DNA of 64,000 nt from contig LR990054.1 of NCBI GenBank assembly GCA_905147135.1, forward strand, positions 17,149,001 to 17,213,000, written 5' to 3'. The position numbers and the translations under genes are program-made. Positions within the stretch are counted from its first letter, which is position 1. Every line of letters starts with the position of its first letter. Shown piece after piece: positions 22,899 through 33,249 of the stretch. The notes beneath the pieces are model-generated. The model saw only the letters and a program-made list of their open reading frames with translations, did no database searches and was not told the origin of the DNA. Source of the stretch: Blastobasis lacticolella. Its lineage: Eukaryota; Arthropoda; Insecta; Lepidoptera; Blastobasidae.

Positions 22899-23012
22899 TG
22901 ATAATGTAGTATTACGTTAGTTAAAAATTTTAAAATCGGTCCGGTAGTTATTGAATTTATTGCCTAAAAACAAAACTACAAATACACAAATATTTTCCCT
23001 ATATAATCTAGT
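22899..23012 (+). mobile_element. Family G 3' portion, diverged
   Basis: 'cagtgataatgtagtatta', 'aaaatcggtccggtagttat' and 'ccctatataatctagtgtac' follow the order of the family's 3' half. Confidence 0.55.
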
Positions 23013-23297
23013 GTACATTACGTACCATTAATACTTGTTAATTATGACGGTAGCTTAACGGGGCCTCCTACTTTAGTTTTGCGGTTTTAGCAATTTACGC
23101 AAAAATAATTTCCGCCCAAAACCGTTTGTGGGTAGCCGTTGTTTGTTGGTTTAGGCCCGCTGCTCACGGGGCGAGTTGCCCGATGAAATTAGTTTAATGT
23201 GACTCCTAGAGTGACGAAGTAATACGAAAATAAGAAATAGTAGGCTTTACTCTTAAATTGTAGGTAGGTAAACTATTGATTTAACGAAAATATTAAA

Positions 23298-23480
23298 TAC
23301 TACCCGGCGCGACTTTGTTCGGCTACACCTACTTTACATCTACCTACCCTTTTTTTTCTTGCTTATAAACCTTCCTAATGAATCACTCTATCCATTGTTC
23401 AAAATTAAAATCCGTTGCGTAGTTTAAAATAGGGACAGACGACGGGAAGTGACTTTGTTTTATACTATGTGTATAGATAT
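23298..23480 (+). mobile_element. Family G copy, diverged
   Basis: 'ctacccggcgcgactttgtt' gives the start; 'aaaattaaaatccgttgcgt' and 'agttt' the middle; 'tttgttttatactatgtgta' the end. Heavily mutated. Confidence 0.5.
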
Positions 23481-23484
23481 GAGA

Positions 23485-24148
23485 AATCCGAAAATTATTA
23501 GTATACCTATATCGAATCAATAATTTGGAACAGAAATACGAGTACACACAAAACAATACCTACCTACTATACTCAAGCTGGAATATTGACTTTGCTTGGA
23601 AAGTTAGCGGTAAAACTTTTCAAACAACTGTGGGCTAGATGAAGGCATAATAGTCTTGGCTTCTCCTTTCAGAGGCTTTGAAAGCGCATGCTATGCTCAA
23701 GTAAAATGACGACAGTTGGCCGGGAATAAATTAGCGGATTTAATTCGAGGGGAGGCTTTTCAGGGTTCCGTATCTGAAAGCTATTACGTTCCACAAGGCT
23801 CTGCACCGTGCTGAGGATGGGGAAGATGGCGTGCCTTTGTCCATGACAGGATTATAGGATTATGGCGGGGTGGGAGGGGGTCACGAACCTCAGATGTGAG
23901 GAATATGAAAAGGGTGGGACCTGAATGCTTAGCTGTGGTCTGCGTTAAAGGAACCCTATTCGCTGACGAAGGAACTAAGCCTCTGTTGAGTATGTGTCTG
24001 TCTCTCACAGGGCTGAATATCTATCTTTGCAACATAGATATAGGTATGATAGGAAGACCCTTGTTGTTTAAGAAATTATGTGGTATCATGACCGCTTCAA
24101 CAACAAATGATAAGGAAATAAATAACCTAGAAATGACCTTAAGAACTC
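23485..24148. other. No recognisable feature
   Basis: Opposite-strand frames at 23784-24008 and 23896-24195 overlap and lack domains. Nothing else is supported. Confidence 0.35.
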
Positions 24149-24158
24149 TTCGTCCAAT

Positions 24159-24444
24159 CATCATCACAACCCATAACAGTCCACTGCAGGACTAGGGGCT
24201 CTCCGACGAAAGGAAAGGTTATTGCCATATGCTCTGCGCTTACGTTGTTGCTCATTGTCCAGCCTATGGAGACTAGATCTATTGCCTTGAAAACATTTGT
24301 CGCCTTCTACAGTCATCTGCAGAGAGACCTGACCTCCTACCATATATTTAATATAAGTTAGGGGGTCCAGTCACTCTGCAGCTACGACACCAACGAGTGT
24401 AAGGGATTGGTGCTATTCTACTCTGCCGGACACCACACGGCCAT
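24159..24444 (-). mobile_element. Retroposon C copy with 10-bp TSD
   Basis: TTCGTCCAAT is duplicated exactly at 24149-24158 and 24445-24454. The interior is more diverged than other copies and carries an extra segment near 24305-24385, but retains 'gtccactgcaggactagggg' and 'ctgccggacaccacac'. Confidence 0.85.
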
Positions 24445-24515
24445 TTCGTCCAATACACGTGCTATTTTCTGGAGTTTCGCGTAATTTTGTTTCAAGCATC
24501 AAACTTTGTATGTAT

Positions 24516-24538
24516 GCAAGTCTACGTTAGACTTGCAC
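24516..24538. repeat. 10-bp perfect hairpin
   Basis: 'tgcaagtcta' and 'tagacttgca' around cgt. Short; may be coincidental. Confidence 0.4.
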
Positions 24539-24962
24539 ACCAAAACTTACGAACCCCACGTTGCTCTAGCAACAATATTTTGTCATTCACCCTTCGGAAC
24601 CCTTCACACGCGAACCCAAATCGTACTCAATCGCTTTTTTAAGTCTCTCAAAAACCCATTAGGTTGATTAAGTAAATTGAAGTTGATCTTTTGTAATTTA
24701 ATTCGGGCTTAGCGGCGTACCGACCTTCCCCTCAGAGGTATTGGCTTTACGATTGTTTGTCTATGATTTAAATTGCTTGCTTTTGCCGAATTTGCGTCGG
24801 TATAATTAATTTTTATCTCGTTAAGCCACGCTACTAGCGGGAAACATAGTTTTGTCTTTGTAGCGCAGTCGGATCAATGAAATTGGACGTAGAGGCATAG
24901 AAGGAGCCTACTCACAGATAAGGTCACAATCTATATTTTGTTTATTTTTTTAATGGTGCATA

Positions 24963-25352
24963 TGTCGCAGCCGGTTGGTTAAATTAGCCAGTTAATTAAA
25001 CGGCTAGCTTCTTATGCTATTATTTAATAGAAAATTTGCCAATTTCAAGAATTTTTAATGTAATGTTTAAAGACCGATATTGACCCGAGTTTACGGAGCT
25101 CCTCAAAATATTGTCACAATGCTAACTTAATTACAATAATCTCAAACAATAATAATAGTTTGCATTACGATTTAATTCGGGTGGGTTAGGTTAGTGTTGT
25201 GACAATGCATTTAGGTGCTCCGTAAACTCGGGGCAATAGCGTTCGTTAGACGTAACTTTCAAAGTTCATGAATTTGGCAAATATTCAATTAAATAATTGC
25301 TTAAAAGCTAGCCATTTGATTAACCGGCTAATTTAGCCATCCGGCTGCGACA
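24963..25352. mobile_element. 390-bp fold-back MITE with CATA target duplication
   Basis: Arms of about 190 bp: 'tgtcgcagccggttggttaa' on the left matches the complement of 'taaccggctaatttagccat' and 'ccggctgcgaca' on the right. Inner complementarity continues through 'gagtttacggagctcctc' versus 'ggtgctccgtaaactcgg' and 'attgtcacaatgctaac'. CATA lies at 24959-24962 and 25353-25356. No transposase. Confidence 0.85.
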
Positions 25353-25356
25353 CATA

Positions 25357-25535
25357 TAACGCGTCCAAACGGCTATAAGTTACCCGTCCTTAACCACTGC
25401 TATTGTCAAATTTGGTGGCCTTGGTCATCTTAATGTATAGCTTTTTGTACGACATTGAGTCATTTATACAGAGTTGTGACAGATTGTCAGTGTACATTCT
25501 CTATAGGTGGAGGCTCTATGTCCAATATCTTTGAG
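25357..25535 (+). repeat. Family E repeat, plus-strand copy
   Basis: 'taaccactgctattgtcaa', 'atttggtggccttggtca', 'gacattgagtcattta', 'cagagttgtgacag' and 'gtccaatatctttg' all recur, in order, on the minus strand of 29345-29530. The left boundary coincides with the fold-back element's right TSD, so that element probably inserted at or near this repeat's edge. Confidence 0.75.
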
Positions 25536-25554
25536 TCGGATAAACAAACAGATA

Positions 25555-25700
25555 GGCATGCTCCATCTTCGGCCGCATCGTCAATCACCACTCGATGAGA
25601 TGGCGGTCAAATGCCTGGCTATTTTTTTATTTTTTTTTAATAATAATAATAATACTCTCTTTATTTATAGAAAATACAGTAAGGTACATGTTAAAATGGC
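25555..25700. mobile_element. Q-tail 3' end, then (TAA)n and LINE tail
   Basis: 'gctccatcttcggccgcatc' to 'tggcggtcaaatgcctggct' at 25560-25620, then T/A runs and '(aat)n actctctttatttatag' at 25640-25670, the reverse of a LINE-type tail. Confidence 0.5.
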
Positions 25701-26027
25701 AGGTGTGATAAGTACATAACAATTTTTGTTGCCCTGCTTCCCAAACTAGGAATAACCTGTATCTTGGGAATCAGTGAAATCACCCATGGCGCCACATCAT
25801 ATTTTAGATTATGGTATACAATTATTAAACTTAAGAAAGAAAGAAATATGAGATTGCAAAGATATACTACATAATCTCAATAGAAAGTTAACAAAATAGT
25901 AAAAACCTGAATATTCTGCTGCACATTTTCTAGCTAGTTTACATAAACGCCTTAAGACGTGGAATGATATTTCTCAAGTGTTTCCTTTGCACTGAAACTT
26001 GGAGTTTTAAAGGCATGCCTACGGGTA

Positions 26028-26145
26028 CCTCAAAGGCCGGCACTGCATCCATTTGCTTTCGTTTGCTAATGTCGTGGGCGACGGTGACCGCTTTCCGTCA
26101 GATGAACCGTCTGGCCATGTGCCTTATTACGTAGGCAGTAAAAAA
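26028..26145 (+). mobile_element. Retroposon D, diverged copy
   Basis: 'aaggccggcactgcatcc', 'ttgctaatgtcgtgggcgac' and 'tgaccgctttccgtcagatg' follow the 3' half of retroposon D, ending near an A run at 26140. Confidence 0.55.
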
Positions 26146-26149
26146 ATTA

Positions 26150-27050
26150 GACATCATACAGTGTTTGGTTTAGTATCCTATTTCATGCACTTGTAAGGCA
26201 TTCCACCTGGCTTGAATCAGTCATTCGTAATAACATCTTATTTCCAGAATTGTAAGTACCTAAAAGATTTGTGATTGTTTTACTGATAAGCACAGGCGAC
26301 GGAATGAGTAACCATGATCCAATCTGGTCAGGTTCTCCTGTTAACAAGGTCACGGAGGTCAGATGGCAGAGAGATCGACCGGGACATTAACGCCAAAATG
26401 ATTTAGTGCACAGTTTAGTATTTTGTTTGTATTACACAATATGGCAATTCGGCACGTTTATGGCCTGTCATCGCCATAGAGATTGATCCATTCCTGATTG
26501 GGCCTGTCCTCAATATGGAGTAACAAATTTTTTTCTTCATTGCTGTTGAGGCATCGGAGCTCTAGTTCGTGAATACTTCAACTGCTATGTCCGAATGGGA
26601 TGGGTACCGCCACCGTAACTATTTCTCCTGCTAAGCAATGTTTGCATTGTGTTCCAGTTCGAAGGATAAGGTAGTCATTGATTTGTATGCATTAAGACTA
26701 GCCTCACCCGAGCGCGCTCCATGCATCATAATTTCAATATTAACCCAAATAAATTTTGAAGACGAGATTCAGAAACCGACCTCTATGTTGGGTGTCAGAG
26801 TTTAGTTAAAATATATCGTTTTAAATTTTCAGTGGATTTAATTATTAAACCTCATACTAATAAAAGTGTACATTTAAAGATACATCATTAACTTTAATTG
26901 CCAGTATACAGGCCACAAGCCGTAGTAATTCGTTGCTCACCTCTCGCACGACCTCCGAGCAACTGTAGTCTGTAAAAAGTGAACGCGCTGTGACATTGCT
27001 TCAACTGTAACTGTAACTCGTTTACTGCTATCAGTGATTTCTAGTGATTT
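26150..27050. mobile_element. Mostly unique DNA holding a deleted SINE-A
   Basis: At 26292-26400 'gtaaccatgatccaatctgg', 'tcacggaggtcagatggcag' then 'cgaccgggacattaacgcca' show a plus-strand SINE-A with an internal deletion. The remainder has no recognised feature. Confidence 0.6.
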
Positions 27051-27054
27051 TTAA

Positions 27055-27200
27055 CCCTCGACGAAAAAAGAGAGGTGTTATAAGTTTGATGTGTGTTGGT
27101 CTGCAGATAGCTGTGTATCTGAGGCGGTGTGTGTCTCTCTGTGAGATTAAAACTAAGAATAATTCGCTAAAATCGGTTCACTAGTGTACATAGTATTTTA
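27055..27200 (+). mobile_element. Family H copy, diverged
   Basis: 'gagaggtgttataagtttga', 'tgtgtgttggtctg' and 'tgtgtatctgaggc' parallel the copy at 56992-57182 ('ataagtttgacgtgtgta', 'gtgtatttgtctgtggc'). Confidence 0.5.
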
Positions 27201-27372
27201 TGGGTTACTTAAACTTGGTCTAGGGTTATCCAGTCGCTTATCAGTATAATAATAAAAAATCTTTTAGGTACCTACAATTCTGTGATACTGTGATTTTGGT
27301 CCCAACAATTATAGACACCATAGAAAAATAAGTAGTCTAATAATCGTGTTCTTTGATAGACACAAACACTTC

Positions 27373-27600
27373 ATTATCACAGCCCATAACAGTCCACTGC
27401 AGGACTTTGCCTCTCCCACGATAGGGGAGGTTATTGCCATAATCTCCACCTCTTGGCAGGCGGGTTCGAGATAACAGTTTTATAAATACATTTTCCAGCC
27501 TACGGAGACTCTAGATTTTTTTGTCTCGAAAACATTAGTCGCCTTGTACGACACCTACAACTATAAAGGGGTGGTGCTATTCTACACGGCCGACATACAC
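27373..27600 (-). mobile_element. Retroposon C copy
   Basis: 'cagcccataacagtccactg', 'ataggggaggttattgccat' and 'gtcgccttgtacgacaccta' match the family; an internal deletion removes part of 'tgtttaaatataacaatgg'. No convincing target duplication. Confidence 0.8.
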
Positions 27601-27601
27601 A

Positions 27602-28045
27602 CATACACATCTGAGATATTCTCGTCTAAAAAAACTAGTCTTGTCGTCCTAGGCAACAGCGGATGGCGTGGCCACGAAGCCCCGCGAATGCGTCAAGTGG
27701 CGGGCAAGCGGCTCGCGTAATCTGGATTAAGGCTTGCGCAGACGAGGGCGTGTCCTCGTGGTACTTTTCTTGTAATTTTTTTACCTTCCATGTTTGTCAA
27801 AATGTATGGATTATCCCGATTAAAGGATTAGTGTATTACCGATATAGTTATACCTTCTTAATTTCGTTGGCGATTTCTATGCGACTAAAAACGATCAGGC
27901 GCCCGGGAAGATTTATAATTTATATTATTTTGTATGCAAAAACCGTGTCTCTGTTGAACGGTTTTAACGTTCAGCATTAACGTTTTCCATCGGGTGGTGT
28001 GTCCGATTGTTTGTCAATGAATAGTACCTATAAAAATATCGCTAA
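27602..28045. other. Unassigned; GC-rich 27640-27760
   Basis: The 105-codon frame at 27663-27980 has no domain and its composition changes abruptly halfway. No splice signals that I can defend. Confidence 0.3.
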
Positions 28046-28049
28046 CAGT

Positions 28050-28150
28050 AGGTAACGACTCGCCTCATGGTAAGCAGTTGCCGCAGCCTATTTACGATAC
28101 CACAAGAGTATCCCGAGTACTCCCGTGTTGCCTACCTGGTAAAAACCTTT
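28050..28150 (-). mobile_element. LINE-J 3' end, decayed
   Basis: 'catggtaagcagttgccgca', 'gcctatttacgataccac', 'gttgcctacctggtaaaaac' parallel the minus-strand LINE-J 3' end at 35040-35130 but with many substitutions. Confidence 0.5.
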
Positions 28151-28417
28151 TCAGGCTTCACCCCATCGCCTGCAGGGAAATATCCTCAGCGGATAAATAT
28201 CATGGTTTCTGTCTACCCCTGCGAAAAAAAGTATGTATGAAATGTATGTATGAAAGTCCCTCGTCTACGTAGGCCTTTGTTCACGAGCCACCTTGATCGC
28301 ACCGCCCGGAAGCACTGTCCAGTTTCTGACACACTGCTCGAGTCGCATATTGCAAGTGCCAATGTGAACCTATACCACCATCAAAGTAATCTTAATTTAA
28401 TTCAATTCCCGCTTGCC

Positions 28418-28592
28418 TGTTTTTTTGTTATACGGCAGACAAACAGGCCAGCGGGCCACCTGATGGAAAGTGGTCAGCGACGCCTATGGACATCAGCAAC
28501 ACCAGGGGAGTCGCCAATTCGTTGCCCGCCTCTAAAGAGACCTCTAATATACATCTTGAACGATCCCATGTCATAGTCCAAAGGAAACACTA
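28418..28592 (-). mobile_element. Retroposon D (subtype b), intact site
   Basis: 'cagcgggccacctgatggaa', 'gcctatggacatcagcaaca', 'gttgcccgcctctaaagaga', 'gaacgatcccatgtcatagt', 'ccaaaggaaacact'. The last words are the uninterrupted version of the site into which retroposon C inserted at 32862, making this an in-window empty-site paralogue. Confidence 0.8.
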
Positions 28593-28599
28593 ATTATGA

Positions 28600-29340
28600 A
28601 GCATGGCTATCATTTGAAAGGCCTAAGTGTCTTCCTTTCAGTGTATGCGACATTTTGTTTAAAAGAATGCGACACATGCTGAAAAGTACTGACAGAAAGC
28701 CGGGCACGCGCCGCACATGATTCGCCTAGGCGGTTATGTGCGTGGTGTGTATCGGTGCCCGGTGTCTCGCCAGAGTAAAGCCCTCGTACGCGTTGATCGG
28801 TCGCTTAACTTTCCCCTTGAAACATTCTTGACGTTTTTTTTTAATTTATATATATTCTAACTATGTATGTAATTTATTTAATTTAAACATATTATAATAA
28901 TGATATAAATAACTATAGACTACTAATTACAATTTTACAACTAATAAATAATCAAAGTAAAAAATTTTTTAGACGTTTGAAGTTAAATAAATTAAAGTAA
29001 GTCCTAATTCAATAAATACTTTTCTCGTTTAATTTTTCAAAAGTTAGTCAACAAACCTCGAATCGGCTTTTTCCACAACCTTCAGTTTCTTCCTCTACTC
29101 CGCCCAACAGATACCACCACGCGGCAATTTCCTCTGCAGCATAACCTTCCCTAATTTAGTAAGGCAAGCGTTGTCAAATCAGCTGACAATGTTTGCCTGC
29201 CAACATTGCTAATCGAGTGAACGCCATCAGGAAACGGGATGTTGAACTGTTGACAGTGACGCTCGGGAACCCTGGCGACTCATTTGAATAAACATATTGA
29301 CTTCATCTTTGTTTAAGACGTATTTAGGTGACGTTTAGGT
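28600..29340. other. No recognisable feature
   Basis: AT-rich at 28830-29030; otherwise mixed. No repeat or gene identified. Confidence 0.4.
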
Positions 29341-29344
29341 TTCC

Positions 29345-29530
29345 CCAAGCAAAGATATTGGACATACAGAGAGAATGTACGCTGTCACTCTGTCACAACT
29401 CTGTACAAATGACTCAATGTCATTCAAAAAGCAAGAACATTAGGTGACCAAGGCCACCAAATTTGACAACAGCAGTGGTTATGGAGGGGCATTTGAAAAC
29501 TTATTGCCGTCCCTTTTGGACACGTTATTT
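29345..29530 (-). repeat. Family E repeat, minus-strand copy
   Basis: Reverse complement of 25357-25535: 'gagagaatgtacgctgtcac', 'aatgactcaatgtcatt', 'tgaccaaggccaccaaattt', 'aacagcagtggttatgg', ending 'ggacacgtta'. It defines the family edge, since the other copy starts at 'taacgcgtcc'. Confidence 0.75.
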
Positions 29531-29534
29531 TACC

Positions 29535-30038
29535 ATTAAAGTACTGCCGTTATTAAGATAGAGGAATATTAAAAAAAGCTTTTGAAAAACGGCGAAAAGC
29601 ATGTTTCTTGTATTTCCCTTGTATTATGATTCGAAAGATACACAACTGTGACCGACAGATAAACGTACGGACGGCTTAGTTAGTAATTTAGGGGTTTTGT
29701 TACCCTTCGGGTACAGAACTCTTAAAAAAGTAAATCTATCCAAATACAAACTTGATAGATAGTAACCTCGAGAAACGTATAAGCTACTTTTTAATCTCTA
29801 AAAAAGAACTATCATAAATCGATTGCAGATCTCTCGCCTACATTTGCGCTGGCAATAGAACACTATAAGGCAATTTTTTTTGCGTAAGCCCCAAGTTTAA
29901 GTTGACGTTAAGTTTGCCCTGTGATATGTACCTACCTAAAACACCTGAAATCATAAAAAACCCACCAAAAAACCGTTTCTTGACGTTCTTGTATCATTAG
30001 TGATAAGACCGCCCTTTGTACTATCTACCATATTTTTT
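29535..30038. other. No recognisable feature
   Basis: AT-rich unique DNA. A decayed family-G-like phrase 'gggttttgttacccttcggg' at 29692 is too weak to call. Confidence 0.35.
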
Positions 30039-30044
30039 GTATCT

Positions 30045-30103
30045 ATACTTGTGTTCTCTGGTGTGCAATAAAGAGTTTTGTATTGTATTGTATTGTATTT
30101 TCC
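30045..30103 (+). mobile_element. LINE 3' tail with (TATTG)n
   Basis: 'tgtgttctctggtgtgcaa' then 'taaagagttttgtattg' and three to four TATTG units. A second TATTG run lies at 31603-31622. Tail only; no coding part recognised upstream. Confidence 0.5.
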
Positions 30104-30104
30104 A

Positions 30105-30870
30105 CCGCACAGGCTTCTACAACCTTTAGCCCAAACTTTGAAACAAACGCCACGCAGCCTTTGTTTTCGTATGCAAATAGCGATGAGTCACTGTCATCGG
30201 CGCCCGCGCACGCGAGGAAGGTCGACCGCTTACGTAATCCGTAGTGATGTACAGACATACATTACATACAACCCACGCCGACGCTTGTGTACAGACAGTG
30301 TTTTAATGTCTCTAGAAGGCATATTGGTGATTTTGAACGCACGTTATGGAGTTTTGTGTACAGAAAACTTAAGTTATTCAAAGTTGAGAATGTTGTAAAT
30401 ATTTATTCTAATGTGGGTATATAATGTTTTTCTTAAAATAAAGCAAGTCAAATAATTCGAATGCCGTATGGTGACGGACAGAGTAAGAGGAGGATTTTCA
30501 ACTTTGCTGTAAAAAATATGGCAATGCCGTCCACAAATGTGGTGAAGGCTCACGTCCAGCAGATAGTTACTGTTATGGGCTGTGAGTTGGTATGATGATC
30601 GGTGACACTTAGTTGTCTAGAATTTGCCGCCTTTTTTTAGTATCTCGTGAACGGTGGACTTTGTAATGTGCGTTCAAAAGCACCAACACGTATGCCGAGT
30701 GAAATATGTTGGGGAGTTGTCTGTACATTAGATATTACCACACGTTACTATATCTGTGTGGTTTAAGCGTGTGTTGTGCGGTTTGTGAACTGAACTGTGA
30801 TCTCACTCGGGTCGGACGGGGCCTCGTTAAGCTTGAAGGTGTATTAAAACGTCACGCTTGACTTGACGAG
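30105..30870. other. No recognisable feature
   Basis: Frames at 30078-30398 and 30043-30258 overlap on opposite strands with no domain. 'tgttatgggctgtgagttgg' at 30571-30590 may be a decayed retroposon C end. Confidence 0.35.
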
Positions 30871-30875
30871 GCTTC

Positions 30876-31195
30876 ATTTTTTTTTTATAATTAGACGAGA
30901 CAGGCATTTGACCGCCATCTCACCTGGTGGTAACTGATCTCCATGACCCTGCTCCAGGGGAAACAGACCAGATTGGATCATGGGTACACATTCAGTCGCC
31001 TGAATGTGCTTCATCACGATGTTTTCCTTCGCCGTAAGAGCATTGGTTAGTATTTAACTAATGTATACGTATATAACTCAGGAAAGAGTCATTTGTATAA
31101 ACATGGTTGCCTTGGTGTTCGAACCCGGTATCTCTCGGTTATGAGTCGGACACCTTAACCATTAGGCCATCGACGCTCTCGCTAACCGCGTCTTG
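30876..31195 (-). mobile_element. SINE-A, full length, with Q-tail and poly(A)
   Basis: On the minus strand: head 'gatggcctaatggttaagg' (box A) and 'ataccgggttcgaacacc' (box B), body 'gatccaatctggtctg', then 'aggtgagatggcggtcaaat' and 'gcctgtctcgtctaatt' ending in an A run at 30876-30885. Its 3' end is the Q-tail rather than 'acattaacgccaag', so the family has at least two 3' modules. Confidence 0.85.
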
Positions 31196-31234
31196 GTAAA
31201 GAGAGTTAAATAAATAAATATGCTTGCACAGTTC

Positions 31235-31549
31235 ACACAGCATCATCTAGCTCCAAAGTAAGCAAAGCTTGTGTTGTGGATGCTACAGAACTGATAAACT
31301 ACTTATGTATTTTTGAAATACATATAACACCCAGACCCGTAACAAAAGTTAAAATTCATTATTTCACTTTCACTACACATGTTATCGGGTTTGTTGCCAC
31401 GGTTAGTACCGTGTAACATGTGTAGTGAAAGTGTAGTGAATAACCACGAAAGTCTTAAAACCTATATTCATCATTTCAATTTCTCCCCACCCTGGAACCA
31501 GGGACGTCTGCGTGGATATTAACCAACTGAACCACTCAGGTCGTCAAAC
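31235..31549 (-). mobile_element. SINE-B interrupted by fold-back element F
   Basis: Minus-strand SINE-B runs from its 3' end at 31235 ('cacagttcacacagcatcat') through 'acacccagacccgtaacaaa' to 31359, and resumes at 31472 ('catttcaatttctcccc') with a decayed head to 31549 ('ccaactgaaccactcaggtc'). The break is filled by element F. Confidence 0.85.
31360..31465 (-). mobile_element. Fold-back element F nested in SINE-B
   Basis: 106 bp flanked by ATTCAT at 31354-31359 and 31466-31471. Inside, 'cactttcactacacatgtta' pairs with 'taacatgtgtagtgaaagtg' and the minus-strand 5' end 'ataggttttaagactttcg' matches copy 1 at 711. Because the host SINE sequence is known, the boundaries are reliable. Confidence 0.88.
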
Positions 31550-31624
31550 AAAACATAAAGGTAAAAAAGTCTATTATCCATAAATATACGCACCCTGTAC
31601 CTGTATTGTATTGTATTGTACTTT

Positions 31625-32225
31625 TTCACGGGTGTACCCTCTTTCTTGCGAGGGTATGTAAGTTGGGAGCCTATAATCTTTTGTTGCGCCTCTCCCTGAC
31701 CCCAGAAGAATTGTAATGTCACTGCACAATAAAACGCTATAAATCATGAATCGGAATGGTCTACGGGAATTTTTCCCGCCTATTTCACCATTTCCTCGGC
31801 CTGAAAGGCCTACGTACAGTGGGCTGTGGAGTTACGTATACGGGGAAAATGAGATAACTTATAGTGATTTTTAATGGTTTAGGAAAATTGTTTTCATATT
31901 TATATATTAGTTCTTTTTGAAGCGAATACTGAAGTATTTTGAACCATTTACCTAAAGAAATATTTTTTTAAAGATTTACGCTGAATATTCGTTAGGTCTT
32001 TTATAAGTAAAAAATTGTGATTTCATAGGCAAGACGCTAATATTTTCATTAATTTTCTCAAATAAAATCGCGTAATGAAAGGTATTCAGATTACAACGTA
32101 GATTTAACATGGACAGGACGCTAAAACAGGACATCGAACAGGAAAAAGAGGTACATTTTTACAAACTTTAGAAATTCGCATAAAAGTGTGCGAAAAATAC
32201 GCAAACGCATATCTATCACTTTCAC
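31625..32225. other. No recognisable feature
   Basis: AT-rich unique DNA with chance frames only. Confidence 0.4.
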
Positions 32226-32237
32226 TAAAAACCTAAT

Positions 32238-32340
32238 CGATACAAGAATGAATGAATGAATGATTGAAATGAATGAATGAAAAATTCTTTATTGCTTATA
32301 CATACAATAAAACAAAAACAGAGGAAACAAAAAAAGAAAA
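32238..32340 (-). mobile_element. LINE 3' tail with (GAAT)n
   Basis: 'gaatgaatgaatgattgaaa' then 'gaaaaattctttattgctta' and 'tacatacaataaaac'. Read on the minus strand this is an AATAAAGAATTTTTC-type 3' end followed by a tetranucleotide tail. Confidence 0.5.
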
Positions 32341-32344
32341 GCAA

Positions 32345-32836
32345 CCAGCGGCCTTATCGCTTAAAGCGATTTCTTCCAGGCAATCTTAGCTGTTTGAAGC
32401 AGAATATACACTAGGATAGGTGGTAAGTCTGTTCTACTAAGTATACTGTAAAAATGCGACACCTCCAACTGTCGCGTCCGCTCAGTCTAACTCTGCAATT
32501 CTACATTCCCCTTTTAACAATCGGCCAGATTCGGCCATTATTTTAAAGTAATCGTCTAGCTCTAGGGCTGAGGTCGTAAGTGATTTACTGCTTTCAGTAA
32601 GTTTCTAAGCTTTGTGCCTATCTGGAATCTGGATTAGGAATTCGCCCCAAGGGCTGGAATATTTTTTTACTCCATTAAGGGGTAGACATACGGCTAGAGT
32701 TGACACACAGATCGACAAGGATGAGGGATTGTAGGCAGTACCATATTACTAGAACAATCCCCTTTAAAATCCCAGTGTAACTGTAAATATTATTCTTTTT
32801 CATTTTATTACATAGGTAATGAGCTCCCAACCGCAG
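32345..32836. other. No recognisable feature
   Basis: Mixed-composition DNA; no repeat family or coding signal recognised. Confidence 0.4.
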
Positions 32837-33245
32837 TGTTTCCTTTGGACTATGTCATGGGCTATGTCGTGGCCGTGTGGTGTCCGGCAGAGTAGAATAG
32901 CACCAACCCTTTACGCTCATGGGTGTCGTACAAGGCGACTAATGTTTTCGAGGCAAAAGATCAAGATCCGCAGTCTGAAAAATAAGCAGCAGCATTTTCC
33001 ATTGTTATATTTAAACACTGCGATCTCCAACCCGCCTGCCAAGCGTGGAGATTATGGCAATAACCTCACCTTTCGTGGGAGAGGCCCTAAGTCCTGCAGG
33101 GGACTGTTGCAGGCTGTGATGATGATGATGTCATGGGATCGTTCAAAAGGTATATTAGTGGTCCCTTCAGAGGCGGGCAACGCATTGATAACAACTCTGG
33201 TGTTGCTGAAGTTCATATAGGCGGCGGTGACTTTCTATCAGGTAA
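32837..33245 (+). mobile_element. Retroposon D (subtype b) split by retroposon C
   Basis: 'agtgtttcctttggactatg' (from 32837) leads to the insertion point after 32861; the element resumes at 33138 with 'atcgttcaaaaggtatatta', 'ttcagaggcgggcaacgcat' and 'ctctggtgttgctgaagttc'. The unbroken arrangement is seen on the minus strand at 28418-28592. Confidence 0.85.
32862..33127 (+). mobile_element. Retroposon C nested in retroposon D
   Basis: Target duplication ATGTCATGGG at 32852-32861 and 33128-33137. Body: 'gccgtgtggtgtccggcaga', 'aacactgcgatctccaaccc', 'gtcctgcaggggactgttgc', tail 'gatgatgatg'. The 133-codon frame across it (32819-33220) crosses three repeat segments and is not a gene. Confidence 0.92.
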
Positions 33246-33249
33246 CATA

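Noticed and set aside
32819..33220. 133-codon plus-strand frame
   Set aside because: It runs through retroposon D, its target duplication and retroposon C, so it cannot be an inherited gene.
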